Below, piece after piece: positions 46,618 to 58,114 of a DNA stretch of 64,000 nucleotides. Made by a program: the position numbers and the translations under genes. The stretch comes from Tenrec ecaudatus (taxonomy: Eukaryota > Chordata > Mammalia > Afrosoricida > Tenrecidae). Position 1 is the first letter of the stretch. Every line of letters starts with the position of its first letter. A model generated the notes under the pieces. The model did no database searches. It had not been told where the DNA came from and worked only from the letters and a program-made list of their open reading frames with translations. Location: contig NC_134535.1 in the NCBI RefSeq assembly GCF_050624435.1, positions 124,731,731 to 124,795,730 of the forward strand, given 5' to 3'.

Positions 46618-49600
46618 CTGAAAGGGATAAAAAGGATGAGGGGATTTTTTAAACAGCACTTTTAAAGGGCTAGAATTGTTTGCACACTATGGAATCCAGT
46701 TCTCATGCTGTTTCCTTTTGTAAAAGCCCTCAGGGTTAAGCAGCTACTTCTCCATCCGATCTCTGACTTCTCCCTTACAATCTATGCCTGGGATTCTGCC
46801 ACCGTAACCAACTCAGGACCCATTAAACATCCTCCCACAAGCTACCTCAAAGGTTCCATCTACTTGTTCATCTTTTTCTCATGTTTGTTTCTTGTAGTTG
46901 AATTCTGAAGAACTAGTTAACATCTCTGGGTCTGATAGTTACCCACAGTCATCAGGGGTAAGTAATGCATTGTTCCCGATGCTCAGTTTTCCCACCTAAA
47001 AATAGAGACTAGAATAACATCAATATATTTTGCACAGTTGACATGAAGATCAAAGTTCGTAATGTACACTAAAGTACTTAGACATTTATAACAACCTGCA
47101 TAAACATGGGTTATTATAAGTGTCAGAATCTAGCATTCCTGACTTATGAAAGCGATTGGATCTTATCAATGTATTATAATCTTAATTAAGGTAATTAACG
47201 TATTTACTAGAGGTGTAAATATGTCTAAAATCTTTGGTACCAAATGGAATTTTTAAAAATGTGTTATCGGCTTTTTGTTTGCTTCTTTCTTGATTAAATA
47301 GCTGGTATCCGGGACACCCTCAAGTTCAGTACAGAAAAATGAAAAGAAAAAAAACTTAGTAATACGGTTCAATCTTCAGGATTCCTTGGTCTAATTCTGT
47401 ACTCACGTGGCACTTTTGTTGTATGGCGACTGATCAACCCATTGCCACTGGTGATTCTTCTCTGGGTCTGACAGCCCCACATAGTAAGCAGATGCTTTAT
47501 CCAGCTTCTGGATGATGAATTGCTGAAGGAATTAAAGCAAGGAGCTACATCATTTACAGTTACTTAGGTTTTACTGAATCGTGTGTGACCATAAAAAAGA
47601 AGAAAATGATAGGAGCCACGAGGAACACGGAGCCCTTGCCCAGGAACGTAGGTCCTTCCTTGACAGGTCGGCATCAAAAAGAGCACTTGTGGACAGGGTG
47701 TGCAGTACAAAAGAAGCAAGTTCTATCTGTGACCGTAATGAACTCTTATTCCCTATGCCTCTGCCAGACAAGAGGGTTCTTCAAGGTTGTGCATGTCAGT
47801 GGGAGTTCTACCTCTCCTAAGACTTTCTCCTTGTGTAGGAAGTTCAAGGAACCCTGGTGGTGCCGTGGTTAAAGCACTTGCCTATTAACTGAAAGGTCAG
47901 TCATTTGGAACCACTAGTTGTTCTTGGGAGAAAGACATGGCAGTAAACCTCTGTACAGATCACAATATTGAAACCCTATGAAGCAGTTCTACTCTGTCCC
48001 ATGGGGTCACTATGAGTCAGAATCAACTTGATGCCAATAGAGTTTAGACGAGAGTTCAATTAGTGTATCTTTTTTTTTTAAACTGCATAAAAATGTCCTG
48101 GTGCTTTTTATTTTAGTTAGTAGGCAGACACATGTTAGCCGATACATTTTCTTTCCCGTATCATGCTAAGAATTCTTGTGTGATTCTTTTATTACTTAAT
48201 ATATAAAAATGGGTCAAAAAAGCAATGTTTCATCTATAAAAATTTATTCTCTACCTTTATTCATGCCCAAGGGAGGAAAAAAATTCTCATATGGAAAAAC
48301 TGGTTAAAATTGCTGGTCATGCTTTATACATTTGAGAGTTATAACTTGTGAGGAAGCTTGCTTAGCAAGAACAAGATCCATGATTTGCTTTTCAATCACC
48401 ATTCCCTGTCTTCAGTGGAAGCCATTCATAACCTAGTGGGTGGAAAACACATGGTGATTCTATTATCACATTTCTATCTTCCCTATTTTATGCTTTTTCA
48501 TTTTCCACTAAAAGTCCTGTGAAGAAAGATGATTATAAGAGGTGCTGTCCTATACATGTCCCAACATAAGAGGGGGTACCCCCAAAAAGCCCAAATTCCC
48601 TCCCCACTAGCTTTGTATTTAAAATTTTTTACAAAATAACCTTATAACTTTCAAAGTACTCTCTATTACACTTAATACACTTGTCAAATCTGCAATTCCA
48701 TTCTTGAAAACATTTTAAAATTCATCTGTTTGAATGGGTGATAGCACCTCCCTCATTTTTTTTGCTTCACCTCTTCTATCTCATCAAAATGCTGACCTTT
48801 CATATCCCTCCTCATTTGTGGAAACAAAAAGAAGTTGCACAGAGCAAGGTCAAGTGAGTAAGGTGCATGGAGCAAGAGAGGCATGCTGCTCTTTGCCAAA
48901 AACCGGCCCAGTGAGATGGCTGCATGAGCTGGTGCATTGTCATGGTGGCAAAACCAGTCCCCTGCCTGCCACAAATCAGGCCTTTTTTGTTGCACACTCT
49001 TACACAATCTTTTCAGGCCTCTAAATAGAAAGCTCGATTTACAGTCTGACCTAGTGGAAGAAACTCCAAATGTACTATGAATCAACATTTTCATCCATTC
49101 TGGAAATTGACAGACAGCTACAACAAGGTTTATCATCAATCTACATTTCACCTTTTTTGAAAGAAGACCACTCATGTACTAGAGTTTTCCTATAGCACTG
49201 TCCTTGGAAGCTGTGTTCAACATCACAACAGTTTCTGTGGCATTTTTCCCAAGGAGGAAACGAAATTTCACAGCTGCATGTTATCCTCTTAAATCAGGCA
49301 TCACAAAAAAACGAGGTTCGAGCAAATCTGCATTTACTAAAAAATTCACTGTGACCCTAGAGAACCTTTCTAGGCAATGCCACCGGGTACACTAATTCAG
49401 AGCAAGTTGCTTGATGTTTGCCAAGCAGGGGAAAAAATGCATACTTCTCCCTCCAGATTCCTTCACCCTCAAACCTAAACAGAGGTCTGAGTGGCTTAAA
49501 GAAAAAAAGGAGGAAAGTGACACTGAAGTGGACTTGGAGTCTTGGGACAAACAAGTTCACTTCAAATAATAACACACACACAAAAAAAATGCATATTTCT

Positions 49601-52600
49601 AAATCGCTGCTCTGCCCAGCACAATACCGGGTGGGTTTTAGGTACCCCATCATATATAGTTAATTTTTGCAGACTCAGTTTTCATTTGAAAAATATCTAG
49701 GATAATTTATCTTCATATCCTTATTTTCTTGATTATGGGTCCTTGCAATTTGTTTATTTATTTTCTTTGCTATTCCTCACAGGTTTCTTCTTTGTGAAGT
49801 AGGTTTTTATATGAAAAGATATTATTTCTAAACATTTTCATATACATCTCACTGACTGTCATTGAATCAATGCTAATGCATAACGACCCCCTGTGGGTTT
49901 CTGAAACTGTAACTGTTCATGGGAGTAGAAATTTATTCTTCCTTCTGAGGAACTGCTTGTGGTTTTGAACTCCTGACCCTGTGGATCGCAGCCCTACATG
50001 TACCCCTACACCATCAGGGCTCCATATTCTATAAATAGCTGTTATCAATGTTATGTGTTGACTATAATAGGACTTCTACTTGTGACACTGGCAGACTAAG
50101 TCATTTGTATCAAACGTCCTGTTATCAAAGTGGACTAAATAAGCTGGGTGTACTAAGAAGGATCTTCCTGTCTTAAAGGGCTCAAAAAATAATGATGCTA
50201 TCAGGTCAAGATGCAGAAGAACCCAGAAATTCATGGTGAGAAGACTGGAACGCTTCAGCATTTTTGTTCAGGAAGTTTTTGCTAGTCAAGAAAAGGAACT
50301 TGATCGATGGAACATCACTTTCACCAACTTTGTAAGGGTAGGAGATAAAAGTTCTAATCTAGCACTCAGAAAATGGTAAATATGCCTAGGAAGTAAAGCA
50401 GACATCATATAGATTGGGGTCTATCTTGAAATCATCTGAACAATATAGAAATTTCAACAACAAAAAAGAAATTTCAAGTCTAAAATTTCTTCATTGTAAT
50501 GTACGATTTCTTCTAAGCCCCTAATTATTTCTATAAATTATTCAATTAAAAAATCAGCACGGAGGTAAAAACAATTGTGCACTTAAAGCCTAGGGAACCA
50601 GTAGAGAGATGCACACAGGGATTCCAGATCTTTCATTATCTAGGACAGATTGAAACAATTATGCTGATTCTGTTCAAGGAAATAAAAGACAAACCAGCAG
50701 AAATTAGACATTATAAAATATGACACAGTATATTTGAAGAAGAAATCAAGAGCTAGAATGATCGATGTTTAAAATTTAAAAAGTAGCATTTGTTCAAAGG
50801 CAAAAGTTCAGAGGGTTGGAAAAGAAGGAGGAATAAAAGCAGGAAGTACAAGGAGGAAGTGGGATCGGTGAGGGTACAATGGATGAGTTGAGGGAAAATG
50901 TTTAGCAATGGTTCAATGTACAATTGATGATCTGTTCTATAAACCTTCACATAAATTACAACAAAAGTTAAAAGTGAGAGAGTGAGAGCAGATTAGGCAC
51001 TGAGAGAAACCAACCACAGCTGTGTTGGGTGCCCCTATAGGACAGAGTAGAACTCTGCTCAAGGTTACAGAAGACTGTACATCTTTTTCTTATCAAAACT
51101 GTGTATAAATGTATGTACACTAGGCAATATTTAAAACATACAGTTCAATGATCTCTGACAATTTTATACATCTGTGAAACTGCATTCATCAAAAATCTTT
51201 ACAGGGACAGACTTCGTCTTTCCTCCGCAAACTGGTCTGTGGGTTTGAACCCCTGACTTTGGTTAGCAACCCAGTGCTTAACACACTAGGCCATGGGAGT
51301 TCCTTGGCGGAGAGGGAAACGCCACATGGAGATTGCCAAGGTACAAAGCAACATCAGGGTGACAGAAGCTGAGAGACCAAGATGTTCCCCCAGAGTTGAC
51401 AGATAGCACACCTCCAGTCAATGCCCTGAATTCTGACTTCAAGCCTCCTGAAGTGTTAGAATTTCTCCTGAATAGAAATTAATTTCTGTTATTTGAAGTA
51501 AAATAGAAATCAGAGGATATTTTAGAATTGGGAGATACAATAACTAACATTAGAACTGAATGAGTCGATAGCAGAATAGTTATCAATTCAGAAGATAAGA
51601 TGTGTGAACTGGAGAAATAAAAAATGGAAAATATCCAAGAGAAACTAATAGAGGTAGAAAATACCATGTGAAGGACTAAGCGCTTTCATTGTCATGATAT
51701 TTCTTGGATGAAAAATATATTACCATTTTCCTCCTGATTTTCTTTGCCCGGATTTGCTCTAAAATGTATTTTTTATCAAATAGCTTTTGGGTGTGCCAAA
51801 TTTCAGGACAATATCCAAACAAAACAAAAATCCTTGTCCTGAGAAGAGAAGCAAGACTCATGAGTAACTTGCCTGTAGGAAAGTACCACCAGGAGGGTGA
51901 AGGGAGGGTGGGGTGAAAAGGGGGAAGCGATTACAAGGATCTGCATATAACCTTCTCCCTGGGGGACAGACAACAGAAAAGTGGGTGAAGGGAGACATTG
52001 GTCAGTGCAAGATATGACAAAATAATAATTTCTAAATTATCAAGGGTTCATGAGGGAGGGGGAGCAGGGAGGGAGGGGGAAAATGAGGAGCTGATGCCAG
52101 GGGCTTAAGTGGAGAGAGAAGTTTTTGAGAATGATGAAGGCAATGAATGTACAAATGTGCTTTACATAATTGATGTATTATGGATTGTGATAAGAGTTGT
52201 ATGAGCCCCTAATAAAATGATTAAAAAGGAAAGTACCTGCTCATTTTCAGTGTTGATCACCATAAGATGAGCCCCCAGCGCAGAGCAGTGCTTCCCACTA
52301 GCAGTCCAAGTTTTCAACTCAGTAGAAACAAAGTAGCAGCTGGACTGAAACAGACTCCAGAAGTTTGGACAGCAGTACCAGTCTTCCAGGGGTGTGCAGC
52401 AACAATGACAAAGAGAAGTAAGGGTAAATGCCCCGCGTATAAAGCTATTAGTCTCACTAAGCTGTGATGAGGTTCCATTAATGATCATCAATGATGTTTC
52501 AAAGCTGAGTTCATTTCCTGGTGCATTCAATAACCCTTAGGTCATTTCCATCTAAATTAGTTAACAAACATTTCTTGTAAAGGGTCAGAAAAGAAACATT

Positions 52601-55600
52601 TTAGAATTTGTGGGCCAGACAAGCCCAGTCAACTCTGCTATTGTAGCATACAAACACATAAATGAATGAACATGGCTGTGTTCCAATAAAACTTTATTTA
52701 CAAAACAGGCACCAGACTGGATACGGCCCACAAGTGTCAGTTTTGCAACTCCTACTTTAAAGCCACAGAAATTATTTTTCACGTCAATACTTTTAACTTT
52801 GCATTGTTGTGATTCATTGGGAACACATATCTCCTAATGAAAATAATCTTGATGATTTTCTATTTATTAGTTATAGTCTCTTATTAATTCCATATATCCA
52901 TATTCTTTAGAGTTTAGCACCGCATCACAAGAATAGCTTTAGAAGATAACAGACATGACTGAAAACCTTTTTGGGAGAGTTCTAGAGCTCTGAGGGTTAT
53001 TTTATTTTTATAGACATATACATAGATATGTTTTTCTTCTAGAATTTTGAGATGTTGAGATGACAAAAGTTTTGCAAAGTAGGTGCTGAAAAATATTAGT
53101 TTTCTCCTTTAAAATGCCAATTTTGTCATTGGCTTTTGTTTGTTTCTCCAAAGCCACTGTATTAGAAATAATACAGATATCATATTGTTCCATATTGTCA
53201 CTGTTTTTGCATAGGTTACATACATTCTTTCTAACAAATTAATGAATATGTAGACCATGTAAAATTATAAGCAACACAGATTTTGGAATGACTTGGCATG
53301 TGTTATGTTGATTCCATCAAAAGTGTATTGAGAGTTCACAAACAATCCAAATTAGGGATACAACTGATCTTACACAGTGAAATCTATTGTTCCAACATAG
53401 TGGAGTGACAGGCATATTTATGCCAGGCATAAAAGTTCAACATTCTGATTGGAAATTGCAAGATCAAAGAATCAGAAGACAGGACAACTCAAAGCAAGTG
53501 ATTGGTTGGAAACACAATTGTGAACTACTTGGATTAGTTAGTTAAAGACAGGACTAAGAGACACAGAGTGCTCACAAGATAATTATCTTAAAACATTTCT
53601 TGAGGACTGCTGGGAGAATTTCTGATAAAAGTGTTCTATTAAAACCTTCCCTTAGGAACATTATTTCAGAGTTTTCATTTAAGGACAGCAAAGAAATGTT
53701 TTCTTTGTTATGCCTATCTAGGGGCTTGACAGTTATAGAGGAAATCTTTTGGTAGATACTTAATTCTGCCCCAGAATTTGAACACTGCAAGAGAAATAAG
53801 CAAAAGCTTAAAGGATGTCAGGACGCAGACATGGGTTGATCATTCTGATATGGTTCAGTGACTCGATCTGGAATGCTCATGATTCATAGTCCTTATTGGA
53901 AGACAGAGTATTAGGCAGAAGCATTTTATACCCAACAAATGTGTCCTTTAGAGTTCTTTTAATGAAATATTTCACTAAATTTTTGTTTGTTTTTGTCTTT
54001 GGAGCTGCACTACAATTAATGATTGACACATCTGATTTAGGATTTTACAACTTACTTTCTGAATGTTTGGAAACAGATTGCGGTAACAATTGCATGATTC
54101 TAGGTGACATGATTAAAATATGGACTGATATGATGTATGTATTTAATCCTAACTAATTTTTTAAAAAGAAAGAGGGCTCAAGTAGAAGGCAAATGCTTTG
54201 AGAATGATGATGGCAACAAATGTACATATGTTCTTGAAACAATGGATGTATGTATGGATTGTGATAAGAATTGTACGAGCCCCCAATAAAATGATTTTAA
54301 AAAGAAAAAAGAGATGCAAAGCCTGGTCTAGTATTAAATCTCTCTCTCTCTCCCTCCACGTGGAGCATCTGGAGGGGCTGAGGTGAGCATGCTACCATGA
54401 AAAAGAAAAAGAAAAGGAAATTAGCTTTCTTAATACTCCCAAACTAGTTTGGTGACATTTGATCAAACTATCTGAAGAGATACTACTTTAAAAAAAAGAT
54501 TGGTCCAATGGTAGTGGGTTCTCAGAACTTATTGACGTTAGTGTCACTAAAGTTGGTATACAAACCCCTCCACTGCTGAATTTGACTGGCTTAAAAAAAA
54601 ACAAACTTTAAAACACTACTTTTAAAAAATACAGTAGGAAGAATGTGTTTTTTAAGAATATTTATGTAATATTTCTATCAAGAATGACTTGCCATCGTTT
54701 AAAGAGTTATTAATTATAAACTATTACTTTCATCATGATGATCTCTGTTGCTGCATAAATTAATTCCATATTCTTGCTATATGCTCATGTGCTCTCTAAA
54801 TGTGATAGTTCTCTCTAAACCTTGCAGTTTGGCTAATTCCAGTAAGAGTAGAGTGAATTTTTTCATTCCTAATAAAGCAAAAGTCTGACATCCGGTGCGT
54901 CTATATTCCTAACGAGGAATAGGGTACAGCTTTTCTTCTTTGGTCTTCTATAAAAGTGTGTGAGCTGCTCTTATTCCTGGACATGGCTGAGTGAACTCTC
55001 CCGTATGAGACGGCCAGGCTATATTTGGAGCATCGTGCTGTCCTCCCTTGTTTCACAATCCCATTTACCTTAAGTACAGCTGATCATTTTATTCAGATCT
55101 GAATCTTGTATGTGTTTATCTTTCAATTAACCCAGGACCATATGAGAAGAGCATTACTATTTTCTGTAAAGCATAGTGATGGACTGGATGAGGGGAGAGG
55201 ATGGAAGTAAAGAAGAACTGTTCAGGATGATCTCGGAATTTCAGCTTGAGCAGTTGAGGAAAGGCGCCTAGGCTAGAAAAGCCTGGACAAGGGACAGTTC
55301 TGAGGGTAAAGCCAAATGGCTGGTTTGTGACGTTAATTGAGTTGTTTATTTAAAGCAACCATGTAAATAGTTTACAAAAGCTATCGGTTCAAACAGCCTG
55401 GAGTCCCAAAGTTTCAGTGCCGAAAATACACAATAGCAGACTAGCAGTCTGGTAACTAGGACAGGGAGTCACATTACTCACTGTGTACCTTGCAGCTGCT
55501 TCCTTTTGTGGACGCAATGTGCACAGGAACTATGGTTCTGGCGCTCTTGTCGTTCAGACAGCCTCTGGATCATTTTGTAATTATTATGAACCACTAGAAA

Positions 55601-57839
55601 AGAGGAAGACGGATTCATTTTCATTATTCTTAGTGATCTATCCTGGGTGACAGAGCATTCTTTTCTAAGAAGCTCTAGTCCAGCTGTCTTTCTCTCCCAC
55701 CCCACTTTAACCCAATCCATGTCATGCTTTTACATGTGGAAAAGCAAAACCAACCTCACTGCCATCGAGTCATTTCGGACTCAAAGTAACTCTATAGGAC
55801 AGGGAAAGCTTTGTAAAAATTAAATATAGATATAGCCACATATATGTGGTTCATCCTGCCTTCTTGCTTTCATTTTATCTTATTTTTTTATAAATTCAGA
55901 TATGTATCTTTCACTACTCATACCAGAAGGTAGAGTATATTCCAGAGAAGGAGCTCATATTCACACTGTGCTCAGCACCTAGAAAAGCACATGATGATTG
56001 GAAATTTAAACCCATTTCTAAAGAAGAAAGCAAAGCGCATGGTGCGTATCCAATAAGTGTTTTGTAACTCAGTTCCTAATAGCTTCTTCTTAACTCGACT
56101 AATCCTAAAAGATCACGGATCTTTTGATATTTCTGAAATTCTCTGACTCCTGGTAACTGCGACTAAATACACAGGGTATTAGCGTTCTCTGGACTGTAGT
56201 GAAGCAAAATTACTTACTATGGTTCTTCTATCCACAGCTCGGTAAATCCCACCAAATGATGGGGTGGAACTATTGAAATGGTTTATGTAATACTAACAGA
56301 AGGAATCGGTCAGTTTTATTTCCCATTCCACAGACTATAACAATGAACCATCTCAGAAGCAGGACAGTGAAATCCCAAAGCTATCACGGTAGAAAAGTCA
56401 TGAGACGATGGCACAAGGACTATGGGACAGAGCAAAGGAGGCTCTCTGAGACCAGAGGCTGAGATAGAGGCTATGAGACAAAACTGTGTATATTCCCAAT
56501 GAAGAAAATACCTTTTCAAAAAATCTTTTTTAAATGTGTCCAAGAAAAGGAAGAAAGACACCATGGCATTTCAACCAAAAACTTACCCCAACAGCTCATA
56601 AAGAAACAGGCACTAAGGACTGAGAGGCAAACCGCAGCAGTACACCAGACCTTCAGTTCGTACCACCAGACTGCTTCCTCTATCAGATCTGTAAGACAAA
56701 TGCATACAGTTGCCACCCCTACAGATGGGACCCATAGAAAATGCTTATACAAGTCCTCTGTGGAGTGTTGAGAGGCAAGGATGTCACTTTGGAGTGTTGA
56801 GGAGCAAGAATGTCACTTTGGAGGGTTGAGAGGCAAGGATGTCATTCAGGGTGCTCCTGATCCAAGTCACGGTGTTTCAGTGGCCTCCATGGCCATGCGA
56901 ACATTAGGACTTGAATAAGGAAGATTTAAGAAAATCCATACATTTGAATTATATTGTTGGTGAATAATATTAAAAGTACGATGGCCTGCCAGAAGAATAA
57001 ACAAACCCTTACGTCATGGAAGAAGTACAGCCAGAATGCTCCTTGAAAGCAAGTATGGCAAGGATTCCTCTCACGTATTTTAGACATGTTGTCAAGAGAC
57101 AGTCCCTGAGGAAGGACATCATGCTTGGTCAAGTTGAGGGGCAGCGAAAAAGACAAAGACCTGCCATGAGCTGGACTGACACCGAGCCTACAGTATGGGC
57201 TCAGGCATGGGGACAATTGTGAGGATGGCGCAGAACAGAGCAGTGTTTCGTTCTGTTGAGCACAGGCTCTGATGAGTCGGGACCATTTTGACGGCACCTA
57301 ACAACAAGGAGTTGAGGACTGTGTGCAGGTTAAGCTGTGAGCAAACTGCAAAAAAAAGAAAAGAAAAATTCTGTGGCAAGAAGAGGCCACAGAAATTCCC
57401 TCTGAACAGATGACCAGCTAATAACCTGCAGCCCATGACAAATTTAGACAAAACTCATCCAGAGTAAACTGTACTTTCCATTTGCCTCCTTTTTCTCCTT
57501 CAATCTCATCCCTTCCCAGTGATTCGCTCTTTCTCTAATATCGTTTTTGCTTTAATTTCTCACTTTTCTAGATGGTCAGTGGTTATTATTTCAATGACGT
57601 CAAGGATGAATTATTTAGTTTTTCCTTTCTTCATCGTTCCCTGATCCTTGATCCCACACTGATTTCAGGGCTGAGATTGTTATGATCTCTCTATTCTCAC
57701 GCTAAGGCTGCCCGCTCCTCCCAAAGCCATTCAGTCGCCTCGGTGTCTGTTTCCTCCTCTCATGGCACTCCCACCACCTTCTCTACAACCAAGAAGATGA
57801 ACAGGGCTCACCTCGACCTTGGGGTTGTCCTCGCATCAT
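46476..57839 (-). CDS. C-type lectin receptor, CLEC4 family (CLEC4C/CLEC6A/CLEC4A group), complete six-exon gene
   Basis: Coding exons (minus): 57839-57812, 56688-56587, 55593-55489, 52382-52237, 47522-47407, 46617-46476. All junctions are in phase, giving 212 residues, close to CLEC4C/CLEC6A (about 210). Layout: cytoplasmic tail 1-20 without ITIM; TM about 21-44 (LKVWCTAAVCLSVLSACF); neck 45-79; CTLD 80-212 with cysteines 83, 94, 111, 180, 197 and 205. The CTLD has WQW 153-155, EPN 172-174 (mannose-type Ca-dependent sugar binding) and WND 192-194. Sequons are N63-H-S and N162-K-S. Family role: a type II surface receptor on myeloid or plasmacytoid dendritic cells, usually paired with FcR-gamma. 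The TM region and GEPNN resemble CLEC4C most; the start MMRGQPQ recalls CLEC6A. I am confident of the family and unsure of the ortholog. Confidence 0.92.
47407..47522 (-). CDS. Lectin exon 5: CTLD middle part
   Basis: The acceptor is ccttcag|CAATTC and the donor GCCAC|gtgagt (full consensus). It encodes QFIIQKLDKASAYYVGLSD, then WQWVDQSPYNKSA. 116 bp is the usual length of this exon, entering in phase 0 and leaving in phase 2. Confidence 0.93.
47846..48055 (+). repeat. AfroSINE, well-preserved, in lectin intron 4
   Basis: 'aggaaccctggtggtgccgtgg' (tRNA-like head) to 'cactatgagtcagaatcaacttg', antisense to the gene. Confidence 0.9.
48569..49652 (-). mobile_element. mariner-type transposon (1084 bp) in lectin intron 4
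   Basis: TA flanks both ends (48567-48568, 49653-49654). The ends carry related GGGGTACC-type sequences. It is the same family as 21609-22552 and on the same strand as the gene. An extra ~180 bp near 49450-49630 is not present in the other copy. Confidence 0.82.
48753..49345 (-). pseudogene. mariner transposase remnant
   Basis: The frame 49175-48753 contains FCHHDNAPAHAA, then YSLDLALCNFFLFPQM and MKGQHFDEIEEV, the mariner catalytic C-terminal half. In the D34D block the Pro and the Asp of the usual C-D-F-F are changed (Leu, Asn), so the enzyme would be weakened even without the upstream breaks. N-terminal sequence is recognisable further upstream (about 49200-49345) but out of frame. Confidence 0.85.
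49857..50025 (-). repeat. AfroSINE (minus), in lectin intron 4
   Basis: 'gtcattgaatcaatgctaatgc' through 'tacaccatcagggctcc', oriented with the gene. Confidence 0.8.
50026..51009. other. Lectin intron 4, unassigned
   Basis: AT-rich, with no exon-like segment having both splice sites. 50750-50830 is A/T-rich and LINE-like. Confidence 0.4.
51010..51305 (-). repeat. AfroSINE (minus) interrupted by ~105 bp
   Basis: 'cctataggacagagtagaac' to 'gaagactgtacatctttttc' and 'ctttacagggacagactt' to 'ggccatgggagttcctt' form one SINE. About 105 bp (51095-51205) splits it in the middle. Confidence 0.6.
51306..51876. other. Lectin intron 4, unassigned
   Basis: A-rich, L1-ORF-like composition (51480-51670), but no definite motif. 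Confidence 0.35.
51888..52226 (+). repeat. Retroposon family 1 insertion at the exon 4 donor
   Basis: An antisense 3' end of 339 bp ending 'ccctaataaaatgattaaaa'. The 11 bp target duplication AGGAAAGTACC is at 51877-51887 and 52227-52237. Base 52237 is the last base of exon 4, so the duplicated segment is the splice donor itself (G|GTACTTTCCT on the gene strand). The copy next to the exon is intact. Confidence 0.92.
52237..52382 (-). CDS. Lectin exon 4: start of the CTLD
   Basis: The acceptor is ctggaag|AC and the donor GAGCAG|gtactt. It encodes (D)WYCCPNFWSLFQSSCYF, then KHCSALGAHLMVINTENEQ. It contains the extra N-terminal CTLD disulphide cysteines and the first long-loop cysteines. 146 bp, phase 1 to 0. 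The donor is followed after 10 bases by an antisense retroposon. Confidence 0.93.
52575..52765 (+). repeat. Ancient MER-type DNA-transposon fragment
   Basis: 'agaatttgtgggccagacaag', 'ctgtgttccaataaaacttta' and 'caaaacaggcaccagactgg' are blocks of a common eutherian non-autonomous hAT-like repeat. Its 'aataaaac' is on the plus strand and not relevant to the gene. Confidence 0.6.
52766..54171. other. Lectin intron 3, unassigned
   Basis: AT-rich. No exon with both splice sites or a lectin-like frame was found. Confidence 0.4.
54172..54310 (+). repeat. Retroposon family 1, ~135 bp 3' end (plus)
   Basis: 'agggctcaagtagaaggcaaatg' through 'cgagcccccaataaaatgattttaaaa'; antisense in lectin intron 3. 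Confidence 0.9.
54311..55488. other. Lectin intron 3, unassigned
   Basis: Includes a (TC)n run at 54340-54353. No further exon was seen. Confidence 0.4.
55489..55593 (-). CDS. Lectin exon 3: neck
   Basis: The acceptor is ttcctcttttctag|TG and the donor CTGCAAG|gtacac. It encodes (V)VHNNYKMIQRLSERQERQNH, then SSCAHCVHKRKQLQ(D). 105 bp, phase 1 to 1, so skipping it would keep the frame. It carries two extra cysteines (67, 70) that could link dimers, and one sequon. Confidence 0.9.
55738..55815 (-). repeat. AfroSINE 3' fragment (minus)
   Basis: 'tgccatcgagtcatttcggactc' and 'ctctataggacaggg'. Confidence 0.65.
56587..56688 (-). CDS. Lectin exon 2: transmembrane anchor
   Basis: The acceptor is gtcttacag|AT and the donor TGGG|gtaagt (consensus). 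It encodes (D)LIEEAVWWYELKVWC, then TAAVCLSVLSACFFMSCW(V). WWxxLKVW before the span matches CLEC4C-type anchors. 102 bp, phase 1 to 1. Confidence 0.93.
56760..56850. repeat. Three-copy ~30 bp tandem repeat in lectin intron 1
   Basis: 'tggagtgttgagaggcaagg' followed by 'atgtcactt' repeats three times with a few changes. It is absent from intron 1 of the left paralogue. Confidence 0.85.
56885..57312 (+). mobile_element. RTE (BovB-type) LINE 3' end in lectin intron 1
   Basis: 'gaagtacagccagaatgctcc', 'catcatgcttggtcaagttg' and 'cagtgtttcgttctgttgag' through 'gacggcacctaacaac'. It is antisense and 5'-truncated. It is missing from the left paralogue's intron 1 and so inserted after the gene duplication. 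Confidence 0.85.
57376..57803 (-). other. Intron 1 block nearly identical to 7690-8113
   Basis: It has the same content as the left block and lies immediately 3' of exon 1. The two differ at only a few percent of positions by eye. Confidence 0.75.
57812..57839 (-). CDS. Lectin exon 1: start codon and cytoplasmic tail
   Basis: Two in-frame ATGs in tandem (57839-57837, 57836-57834) give MMRGQPQGR, then G|gtgagc. The tail is short, with no tyrosine signalling motif. I chose the first ATG because the paralogue's single ATG (8147) aligns with it. Confidence 0.88.
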
Positions 57840-58110
57840 TGTGTTTGCACACACCCTGTTGGCTTCCTGTGACCAAGAGGTCCCAGCACTGCTGTGTCAC
57901 TCTCTCTGAAGATGTGAGTTTGGGAGGCTGGCTTCATCCGAAGAGACCAGGTTGATTGAGTCTCTTGAACTGGCTCTGACAAAGCTAAGGGGCGGGTCCC
58001 CGAAAACTGCTGTGGGCTCATGCTTATGGTATGAAATACTTATTATCTTCAGAAAAAAAGGAATATGAAAAGTAAACTGAAACTCGGTGGGAGCAGTTCT
58101 GATTTACTTA
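57840..58110 (-). promoter_or_regulatory. 5' UTR/proximal promoter of the intact lectin gene
   Basis: It lies directly upstream of exon 1 and is related to 8148-8400. There is no clear TATA box; the transcription start cannot be placed by eye. Confidence 0.45.
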
Positions 58111-58114
58111 GTTT

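Noticed and set aside
56499-56771. 90-codon plus-strand frame
   Set aside because: It is antisense to lectin exon 2 of the intact gene.
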